A DNA stretch of 21,998 nucleotides from CAYXDR01 sp046498185 (GTDB taxonomy: Bacteria; Desulfobacterota; DSM-4660; Desulfatiglandales; Desulfatiglandaceae). The DNA lies in NCBI GenBank assembly GCA_046498185.1, contig JAWOBE010000222.1:1-21998 (forward strand), given 5' to 3'. This document shows, one piece after another, positions 8,262-13,869 of this stretch (position 1 is its first letter; each line of letters begins with the position of its first letter). The translations under genes and the position numbers were made by a program. A model generated the notes under the pieces. The model searched no databases. It had not been told where the DNA came from and saw only the letters and a program-made list of their open reading frames with translations.

Positions 8262-9283
8262 TACTGAATATATCCTTCGCCGGTTTTCAAATGCGCAGCG
8301 AGAATTCCTGTGAGTTCCTCAAGCCCCTGGCCTGTCCTGGCAGAAACCGCGACGGCGGTGACACCCTTTTTGGCGAAAGCTGTGAATGCAGCGGATAGGA
8401 GTTCGTTGGAATCAGGAGGTAACAGGTCGATCTTGTTCAACACCACGACAAAAGGTTTGGCTGCAAGGCCGAAATCGTAACCTTCGATTTCGGCCCTCAG
8501 GGCATCAAAATCCATCAAGGCATCATCGTTATTTACACCGGATATATCAATAACGTGCATCAAAAGGGATGTCCGCTCTATATGCCTGAGGAACCGGCGG
8601 CCGAGGCCGCGGCCTTGGCCGGCACCTTCTATTAACCCCGGTATGTCAGCAAGGATAATACGTCGCCCGTCTTCAATCGTCATTATACCAAGGTTGGGGC
8701 TAAGTGTGGTGAATGGGTAATCTCCTATTTTTGGAGCGGCTGTCGTTAAACGGGAAAGCAGCGAAGATTTTCCGGCGTTGGGTAAACCCACGATTCCAAT
8801 ATCCGCTATTGATTTAAGTGTAAGCCTGAATGATTTTTCCTCACCCGGAGTGCCCGGCTGAGAGAAGCGGGGGGCGCGGTTTGTCGGACCTGCGAAATGA
8901 CGATTGCCTTTTCCACCTTTACCGCCGGCCAGCAGCATTGCCCTGCTGCCGTCATGTAGAAGATCGGCGACGATTGTTCCAGTATCGACTTCTGTCACCA
9001 CAGTTCCAAGAGGAACCATCAGCGTCAGATCTTTCCCGCTTCTGCCGGTTTGTTCTCTGCCTTTTCCCGGTTTCCCGTTTTCGGCACGCAACCGCCTTCG
9101 CCTGCGATAGTCGGACAAGGACAGAAGACCCGCGGATGCTTCTATATATACGGTGCCGCCGTCACCGCCGTCACCGCCATCGGGGCCGCCTTTCGGTATG
9201 AATCTTTCGCGTCTGAAACTGACGCAGCCGGCACCACCATCTCCCGAACGTACCCAAATGGTGATTTCATCGACAAAGCTCAT
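8261..9283 (-). CDS. obgE: ObgE/CgtA, ribosome-assembly GTPase
   Basis: An essential GTPase of 50S maturation and the stringent response. The 340 residues contain the glycine-rich Obg fold at 1-158 (GGPDGGDGGDGG at about 32-43; KGGKGNRHFAGPTNRAPRF) and a G domain with GLPNAGKSS at 166-174, switch I FTTLSPNLG, DIPG at 213-216, NKID at 283-286 and SART near 319. There is no C-terminal OCT domain, as usual in proteobacteria. The ATG sits inside a 14-bp palindrome (9277-9290) and has no clear Shine-Dalgarno. It follows rpmA by 34 bp. Confidence 0.97.
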   Translation of the reverse strand: MSFVDEITIWVRSGDGGAGCVSFRRERFIPKGGPDGGDGGDGGTVYIEASAGLLSLSDYRRRRRLRAENGKPGKGREQTGRSGKDLTLMVPLGTVVTEVDTGTIVADLLHDGSRAMLLAGGKGGKGNRHFAGPTNRAPRFSQPGTPGEEKSFRLTLKSIADIGIVGLPNAGKSSLLSRLTTAAPKIGDYPFTTLSPNLGIMTIEDGRRIILADIPGLIEGAGQGRGLGRRFLRHIERTSLLMHVIDISGVNNDDALMDFDALRAEIEGYDFGLAAKPFVVVLNKIDLLPPDSNELLSAAFTAFAKKGVTAVAVSARTGQGLEELTGILAAHLKTGEGYIQ

Positions 9284-9299
9284 ATGAGCTACTCGCGAG
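9277..9299. repeat. two adjacent palindromes at the obgE start
   Basis: AGCTCATATGAGCT (9277-9290) is a perfect 14-bp palindrome centred on the obgE ATG, and CTCGCGAG (9292-9299) is a second one next to it. Together they occupy the place of the ribosome-binding site. Confidence 0.6.
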
Positions 9300-9317
9300 G
9301 TTCGTGGCGAGGGAGTT

Positions 9318-9572
9318 TCACGCGGCCAGGACGCTGACTTTTTTCCGGTCTTTTCCTAAACGTTCGAACGCGACAACACCATCCACAGTTGCAAAGATCG
9401 TGTAATCCTTCCCTAGACCGACATTCAGGCCGGGATGGATTTTCGTGCCTTTCTGGCGTACCAGTATGCTGCCAGCGCTAACTTTCTGGCCGGAATAACG
9501 TTTTATGCCGTATCTTTGTCCGGCGCTGTCCCTGCCGTTTCGTGAACTTCCGCCTGCCTTTTTATGAGCCAT
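9318..9572 (-). CDS. rpmA: 50S ribosomal protein L27
   Basis: The 84-residue L27 starts MAHKKAGGSSRNGRDSAGQR, the conserved N-terminus that reaches toward the peptidyl-transferase centre, and continues with the typical GTKIHPGLNVGLGKDYTIFA. There is no cleavable N-terminal extension of the Firmicutes type. Its ribosome-binding site is weak (GGAG about 12 bases upstream). It lies between rplU and obgE, the standard order. Confidence 0.97.
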   Translation of the reverse strand: MAHKKAGGSSRNGRDSAGQRYGIKRYSGQKVSAGSILVRQKGTKIHPGLNVGLGKDYTIFATVDGVVAFERLGKDRKKVSVLAA

Positions 9573-9617
9573 TGTAAAATATTTCTCCGTGCTTTATCCA
9601 ACCGTTTTCATTGGTCT

Positions 9618-9929
9618 TCAGGCATCGATGCTCTGGATGCTAACCTGAGTAAACGCCTGCCTGTGCCCTCGTTTCCGGCGGAATCCTTTGCGACGTTTAT
9701 ACTTGGAAACGGTGATCTTTTTACTTTTAGCCTGGCGGGTGATTACAGCCGATACACTGGTGTTTTCCACTGTCGGGCTGCCCACGGTGACGGCATCACC
9801 GTCTCCGGTCAACAATACTTCATCGAAAGTGACTGTTTCGCCGACTTCGCCGGGAATCTTTTCCACCCTGAGGTTATCCCCCGGTGCCACACGTTGCTGT
9901 TTTCCGCCGCTTTTAATGACCGCGTACAT
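9618..9929 (-). CDS. rplU: 50S ribosomal protein L21
   Basis: L21 binds 23S rRNA. The start is placed at the ATG at 9929 (MYAVIKSGGKQQRV), preceded by GGGAG eight bases upstream. The frame extends eight codons further to 9953, but those codons contain the ribosome-binding site. The 103-residue length and the KRRKGFRRKRGHRQ region match the family. It is the first gene of the leftward ribosome/GTPase/NAD operon. Confidence 0.97.
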   Translation of the reverse strand: MYAVIKSGGKQQRVAPGDNLRVEKIPGEVGETVTFDEVLLTGDGDAVTVGSPTVENTSVSAVITRQAKSKKITVSKYKRRKGFRRKRGHRQAFTQVSIQSIDA

Positions 9930-9965
9930 AGCTTGTTCTCCCTTTTGGGTCAAAATAAAAAAAGA

Positions 9966-9994
9966 AATTTATACAATTTATCAAAAGGAGTCAA
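9966..9994 (-). promoter_or_regulatory. probable sigma70 promoter for rplU operon
   Basis: On the minus strand, TTGACT (9989-9994) is followed after 17 bases by TAAATT (9966-9971); an overlapping TATAAA (9968-9973) gives a 15-base spacer. Transcription would begin about 30 bases before the rplU ATG. A second TTGACT lies 15 bp upstream (10004-10009). Between there and 10116 I see no further feature. Confidence 0.5.
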
Positions 9995-10116
9995 GTTAAA
10001 AACAGTCAAAAACGCTCCCGGCCCGGGAAATGCGGTTTGACATCCCCAAATGATTTACGTAGGATCACCGGGCAGTATAGGATTCGGTTGTTTTTAATTC
10101 GGCGCATTCAGATACT

Positions 10117-10245
10117 GGCTTGAGGTAAGCTCGTTGTCAGTGGAGCGCAAGCGGAACGGTTGTCGTTGTCGTAATCGCTATCCCCTCGGCGTCGATATCG
10201 GCTGTTTTTCAGGTAGCGGTTTTGGATTCCGAATAGCTAATAGCT
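10117..10245 (+). repeat. 129-bp direct repeat, copy 1
   Basis: This stretch is identical base for base to 10510-10638, 393 bp away. It starts GGCTTGAGGTAAGCTCG, contains a TCG-phased section (10159-10200) and ends in the first two units of a heptamer array. No convincing coding frame or RNA family was recognised. Such perfect identity in a non-coding region suggests recent duplication or a multi-copy element. Confidence 0.95.
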
Positions 10246-10266
10246 GATAGCTAACGGCTAACGGCT
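10232..10266 (+). repeat. heptanucleotide array, five units
   Basis: Five contiguous 7-bp units: AATAGCT, AATAGCT, GATAGCT, AACGGCT, AACGGCT. The first two belong to the 129-bp repeat. The units share the pattern RAYRGCT. Confidence 0.92.
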
Positions 10267-10283
10267 GCAGGGTAGCATTTTCC

Positions 10284-10318
10284 AATTCCGGCCGCGCCGG
10301 GGGTTCCGCTGCGGAATT
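10284..10318 (+). repeat. inverted repeats in the repeat spacer
   Basis: AATTCCG (10284-10290) pairs with CGGAATT (10312-10318). Within it are two smaller hairpins, CCGGC-CGC-GCCGG and TTCCG-CTG-CGGAA. The latter is followed by TTTTC, so a weak rightward terminator is possible. Confidence 0.4.
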
Positions 10319-10351
10319 TTCATATTTCGTAGTTCTCCCCGAGGGAGACTT

Positions 10352-10362
10352 TGCTATATAAT
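10352..10362 (+). promoter_or_regulatory. possible -10 element in the repeat spacer
   Basis: TGCTATATAAT contains TATAAT (10357-10362) and, in another register, an extended -10 TGCTATATA. No good -35 is present 16-18 bases upstream. It would start transcription just before the structured stretch at 10365-10500. Confidence 0.35.
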
Positions 10363-10364
10363 GT

Positions 10365-10500
10365 GGGAGCGGTTTTTAACCGCGATAAAGGAACAACCAC
10401 CGGAGGGGATTCAAGTGCAAGCTTTGGCTCTTTCACCGAAGCCACTCGCATGATGCACCTTCTCGGTGATGAATCTCCCGCATCGAAACCCCCTCCACAG
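10365..10500 (+). ncRNA. candidate structured transcript of unknown type
   Basis: Downstream of the -10-like element is a hairpin GCGGTT-TTT-AACCGC (10369-10383). Next, GGGGATTC (10405-10412) can pair with GAATCTCC (10471-10478), enclosing TCACCGA (10433-10439) paired with TCGGTGA (10463-10469). Alternatively, GGAGGGG (10402-10408) can pair with CCCCTCC (10490-10496). It matches no riboswitch or small RNA family I recognise. The GTGGGAGCGGTTTTTAACCG portion looks like a REP-type palindrome. Whether it is transcribed cannot be seen from sequence. Confidence 0.25.
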
Positions 10501-10509
10501 CCTTTATTC

Positions 10510-10638
10510 GGCTTGAGGTAAGCTCGTTGTCAGTGGAGCGCAAGCGGAACGGTTGTCGTTGTCGTAATCGCTATCCCCTCGGCGTCGATATCGGCTGTTT
10601 TTCAGGTAGCGGTTTTGGATTCCGAATAGCTAATAGCT
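10510..10638 (+). repeat. 129-bp direct repeat, copy 2
   Basis: Perfect copy of 10117-10245 in the same orientation. Its right end lies 109 bp before the iorA start. The bases just outside both ends of the two copies differ, so the boundaries are sharp on the left and run into the heptamer array on the right. Confidence 0.95.
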
Positions 10639-10666
10639 AAAAGCTGATGGCTAACGGCTAACGGCT
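10625..10666 (+). repeat. heptanucleotide array, six units
   Basis: Six contiguous units: AATAGCT, AATAGCT, AAAAGCT, GATGGCT, AACGGCT, AACGGCT. Compared with the array at 10232-10266 there is one more unit, and the two central units carry substitutions. The outer units are the same. Confidence 0.92.
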
Positions 10667-10747
10667 TTATGTTCCGGCCGCTTTGGAGGATTTGGCTCAG
10701 GGAGTTTTATATTTATCGATTTTTCATTATAAATCGGAGTATAGGCG

Positions 10748-12604
10748 ATGAGGGAAGACATTTTTTTGGGAAATGGAGCGATCGCGCTTGGGCTTTTGGA
10801 AGCTGGATGCCGGGTGCTCAGCTCTTACCCCGGCACTCCAAGCAGTGAGATCGTCCCTGAAGCGATAAGGCTTGCACGGGCGGACGACGCACAAATATAC
10901 GTGGAGTGGTCAATTAATGAAAAGGTGGCGCTGGACACAGCTTTTGCCGCGGCGGTCACCGGTAAACGGGCCGCCTGTGTAATGAAGCAGGTCGGCCTTA
11001 ATGTTGCGGCGGATTCTTTAATGAGTTCCGCATACCTCGGAACTATAGGCGGACTGGTGATTATTTCATGCGATGATCCCGGTCCCCATTCGTCCCAGAC
11101 CGAGCAGGACAGCCGGTTGATGGCGAGGCTTGCGAAAGTGCCTGTTTTCGACCCCTCCTACCCGCAGGAAGCGAGGGAGATGATTAAAGAAGCTTTCCGC
11201 GTTTCTGAGCAATTCAGCGTTCCCGTGGTCGTAAGGCCGGCGATCCGGGTGTGCCATGCCCGGCAGAATATACGATGGAACAAGTTGAAATCCGGCGTGA
11301 CCAGGGCGGATTTCAAAAAAGACCCGAAAAGATGGGCTGCCACCCCGCGTTTCAGGTTGCGCCTTCATCAGGAACTGAACAGCAAGCTGGATGAGATCGG
11401 GCGAAGTTTTGAAAACTTAAGTGATTTCAATTCACACAATCTTGTTTCAGGTGAGAGATACGCTTTTGGAATAATCGCCGGGGGTGTTCCGTATTCAGTC
11501 GCTTCGGACATCCTGGCCGAACAGGGGCGAAGAGACATCCCGCTCCTCAAAATCGGAACAACGTTTCCCTTTCCGCAGCACCTTGCCTCTGAGATGATGG
11601 ATTCGTGCGAGAAAGTTCTCGTTCTCGAAGAGACCGATTGCTTGATCGAATATTTTTTGGGAAACAATCAGAAGGTGCTGGGTCGTATATCGGGCCATGT
11701 GCCGCGGGCCGGAGAACTGGTACCGGAAATCGTTTACGAGATCATGAACAGTGCCTGCAAGGATGCCGGAATAGACGGGTTGCCGCGGTCCAACCGGGAG
11801 ATCCGGCCGCCCGAGTTGGCTTTGCCGTCCGGAAAGCCGACCCTCTGCCCGGGCTGTCCGCATCGGGCATCGTTTTTCGCCATACGGAAATCTATGCCAA
11901 AGGCCGTTTATACATCGGATATCGGTTGTTATACGCTCGGCCTGAACCTTGGTGCTGTGGACACGGTGCTCGATATGGGGGCTGGAATCACGATGGCCTC
12001 AGGGATGTACCACGCATTCAGTCAGGACGGAGTGGACAGGCCGGTGGTCGCGACTATCGGCGATTCGACGTTTTTTCATTCGGGGACCACAGGGCTGCTG
12101 AACGCGGTTTATAATGGTGCACGTTTCGTGCTGGTGGTGCTTGACAACCGGATCACCGCCATGACGGGCATGCAGCCGACAGCAGCCAGCGGGATACGCG
12201 CCGATGGCAGCGCGGGAGGAAAGATTCCACTTGAAAGAGTCATTAAAGGCTGTGGAATTGATTTCATTGAAGTTGTCGACCCATACGATATTATGGCTAC
12301 GATGGATGCATTGTCCCGTGCCAAGGCGTACGCTTATGGAGATCCCGGCGGAGTGGCGGTCGTGATCGCCCGGCATCCATGCGTTCTCTATGAAAATGCC
12401 GGGCGTGAGAGCGGAAGGCGTTTCATTGTTACGGACGACTGCATCGGCTGCCGGTTCTGCATCGAACGGTTCGAATGCCCGGCTCTGATTGAAACCGGCG
12501 TGGACGGGCGGGTCTCGATCGACCAGGCTCTGTGCAACGGTTGCGGGGTATGCGTCAAGGTGTGCCCTGAGGGGGCTATAGTGGAGCTGAGTCATGAAAA
12601 GTAA
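10748..12604 (+). CDS. iorA: indolepyruvate:ferredoxin oxidoreductase, alpha subunit
   Basis: With IorB, this thiamine-diphosphate enzyme oxidatively decarboxylates aryl pyruvates (from Trp, Phe, Tyr transamination) to aryl-acetyl-CoA and reduces ferredoxin. The 618 residues show the N-terminal pyrimidine-type domain (SSYPGTPSSEI near the start), LCPGCPHRASFF with Cys at 367 and 370, and the ThDP/Mg site GDSTFFHSG at 438 with DNRITAMTG downstream. At the C-terminus are two [4Fe-4S] motifs: Cys 565, 568, 571, 577 and Cys 596, 599, 602, 606. The start has CGGAG eight bases upstream. In syntrophic or sulfate-reducing anaerobes the same family may act in aromatic amino-acid breakdown or in reverse. 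A promoter was not identified in the AT-rich stretch 10700-10735. Confidence 0.96.
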   Translation: MREDIFLGNGAIALGLLEAGCRVLSSYPGTPSSEIVPEAIRLARADDAQIYVEWSINEKVALDTAFAAAVTGKRAACVMKQVGLNVAADSLMSSAYLGTIGGLVIISCDDPGPHSSQTEQDSRLMARLAKVPVFDPSYPQEAREMIKEAFRVSEQFSVPVVVRPAIRVCHARQNIRWNKLKSGVTRADFKKDPKRWAATPRFRLRLHQELNSKLDEIGRSFENLSDFNSHNLVSGERYAFGIIAGGVPYSVASDILAEQGRRDIPLLKIGTTFPFPQHLASEMMDSCEKVLVLEETDCLIEYFLGNNQKVLGRISGHVPRAGELVPEIVYEIMNSACKDAGIDGLPRSNREIRPPELALPSGKPTLCPGCPHRASFFAIRKSMPKAVYTSDIGCYTLGLNLGAVDTVLDMGAGITMASGMYHAFSQDGVDRPVVATIGDSTFFHSGTTGLLNAVYNGARFVLVVLDNRITAMTGMQPTAASGIRADGSAGGKIPLERVIKGCGIDFIEVVDPYDIMATMDALSRAKAYAYGDPGGVAVVIARHPCVLYENAGRESGRRFIVTDDCIGCRFCIERFECPALIETGVDGRVSIDQALCNGCGVCVKVCPEGAIVELSHEK

Positions 12605-12617
12605 AACCGGAGGATTT

Positions 12618-13187
12618 ATGCAGCCGCTGAATTTCGTTGTTTGTGGCCTCGGTGGGCAGGGCGTCCTGTTTGTGACCAGGATACTGGGCCGCTTTGCACT
12701 CGACCGTGGATATCAGTTGATAGGAGCCGAAACCCACGGGATGGCGCAAAGAGGGGGCTCGGTCACCAGTCATTTGAGGCTTGGAGACGTACATGGAAGT
12801 ATCGTCAGGCGGGGTACCGCCGGGGTGCTGATTTCCCTCGACGGTAACGAGGGCTACCGAAACATGGAGTTTCTTGCCGATGGGGGGAGCCTGTACGTGA
12901 ATGCGGGGGAGTCGTTTCCTGTTGAGGAAGTGCAGAAATACCTTGATGCCGGAAAAATTTTGGTGCGGACCATTCCGGCCGGTGAAATGGCTCTGAAGTC
13001 AGGGGCTCCACGGTTTGCAAATCTGGTTGCGCTGGGTTTTTTTGCAGCTTTCGAAGAGCCGCCTTTCAGCCTGACAGGCCTGCGGGAGGCGGTTTCGATG
13101 GTGAGTCCCGCCCGCTTCAGGGAAGATAATATGAAAATGTTCGACGAGGGCGCCGCTTATGCTGCGGATGCTTTCGATAAAAATTAA
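12618..13187 (+). CDS. iorB: indolepyruvate:ferredoxin oxidoreductase, beta subunit
   Basis: The gamma-type (CoA/ThDP-domain interface) subunit of the enzyme made with IorA. VVCGLGGQGVLFVTRIL near the N-terminus and ETHGMAQRGGSVTSHLRLG are diagnostic of the 2-oxoacid oxidoreductase gamma family. I chose the ATG at 12618, after GGAGG at 12609-12613, giving 189 residues. An earlier in-frame ATG at 12594 overlaps iorA by 11 bp, has GGAG seven bases upstream, and would add eight residues. Either way the two genes are coupled. The gene converges on the response regulator, with only an AT-rich 40-bp gap. Confidence 0.94.
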   Translation: MQPLNFVVCGLGGQGVLFVTRILGRFALDRGYQLIGAETHGMAQRGGSVTSHLRLGDVHGSIVRRGTAGVLISLDGNEGYRNMEFLADGGSLYVNAGESFPVEEVQKYLDAGKILVRTIPAGEMALKSGAPRFANLVALGFFAAFEEPPFSLTGLREAVSMVSPARFREDNMKMFDEGAAYAADAFDKN

Positions 13188-13227
13188 ACGAATTAAATCC
13201 TGCTATTTTAATAAATAAAACTATTAA

Positions 13228-13719
13228 TTATATGTGATAACGGAATTTTTCCCAGAATTCCTTGTTGTTTTCCTGCCAGTCCATTCCGAATTTTTTCTCG
13301 AAAAACCCTGCGAGACGGTCATACCATCTCCACCACGGGTTTTTCCCCTGCTTTTCGGCTTCGACGATATCCTCGAGGTAAGTGACTATATTGACCATTT
13401 CGTCTTTGGGAATATAGGATGCCGCACCTTGCTGGAAAGATTTTACTACATTATCGGGGCTCAATGCGTGGGCTGTAAGCATAACGGTGGTGATTCCCCT
13501 GCCGGCTGTAAACTCGAGCAGCCGGTACCCGTCGACGCCCATTATATCCAGGATCGCGAAATTGTAATCGTGTGTTTCGATCAATTCCTTAGCTTGGTCG
13601 AATGTAGAAGCAGTCTCGATTTCACACATGGAAAGCAGCTCTTGAAGAGTTTCCAACACGTCCGGCTCATCGTCCACGATCAAAATTTTCTTCCCGTTCA
13701 ACAAACTTTTTTCACTCAT
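13228..13719 (-). CDS. single-domain response regulator with an aromatic C-terminal tail
   Basis: A 163-residue CheY-like receiver. Acidic residues D16/D17, phospho-acceptor D58, T82 and K105 are all present, so it should be phosphorylated. After the receiver (about 1-125) comes a tail of about 38 residues rich in Trp and Phe (WWRWYDRLAGFFEKKFGMDW) with no DNA-binding domain. The tail may be a partner-binding helix. No histidine kinase lies in the window, so the partner is unknown. The ribosome-binding site (GGAGAGG) is strong. It lies 127 bp downstream of the TRAP permease on the same strand and may be the last gene of that operon. No separate promoter was convincing. Confidence 0.85.
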   Translation of the reverse strand: MSEKSLLNGKKILIVDDEPDVLETLQELLSMCEIETASTFDQAKELIETHDYNFAILDIMGVDGYRLLEFTAGRGITTVMLTAHALSPDNVVKSFQQGAASYIPKDEMVNIVTYLEDIVEAEKQGKNPWWRWYDRLAGFFEKKFGMDWQENNKEFWEKFRYHI

Positions 13720-13788
13720 TCGCCCCTCTCCTTTACAGTAAAAATAACCCTGGAATAACGGTCTCGGGCATGGCTCGCAGCTTTTGGC

Positions 13789-13869
13789 CTATTTTTCTTC
13801 GATGGGAGTTCCCCCGGCATGGATATCTTTAATCAGCACCGCCTGTTCATCCCGCGGTCCCGTTGCCAT
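13789..13869 (-). CDS. possible 26-residue small protein overlapping the end of the TRAP permease gene
   Basis: An ATG at 13869 in another frame opens a 26-codon frame beginning MATGPRDEQAVLIKDI and ending IEEK before TAG at 13789-13791. GGAAAG lies a few bases upstream. It overlaps the last 23 bases of the permease gene and fills most of the gap to the response regulator. No family is recognised; it could be chance. Confidence 0.22.
   Translation of the reverse strand: MATGPRDEQAVLIKDIHAGGTPIEEK

Noticed and set aside
10141..10248. Open frame inside the 129-bp repeat (ending ...FGFRIANS)
   Set aside because: It owes its openness to the TCG-phased, low-complexity sequence; no ribosome-binding site or family was seen.
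10415..10453. 12-codon frame after GGAGGGG
   Set aside because: The purine run is better explained as the arm of a helix; the peptide is too short to support.
10363..10521. 52-codon frame starting at GTG and ending just inside repeat 2
   Set aside because: No ribosome-binding site of note, no recognisable domain, and it spans REP-like and hairpin sequence, so it is probably chance.
10232..10666. CRISPR-like reading of the repeats in the rplU-iorA gap
   Set aside because: There are only two long repeats with a 264-bp spacer, and the short units are contiguous 7-mers without spacers; no cas genes are present.
13188..13227. Bidirectional terminator between iorB and the response regulator
   Set aside because: Only a weak AT-only pairing (TTAATA/TATTAA) is visible, too weak to call.
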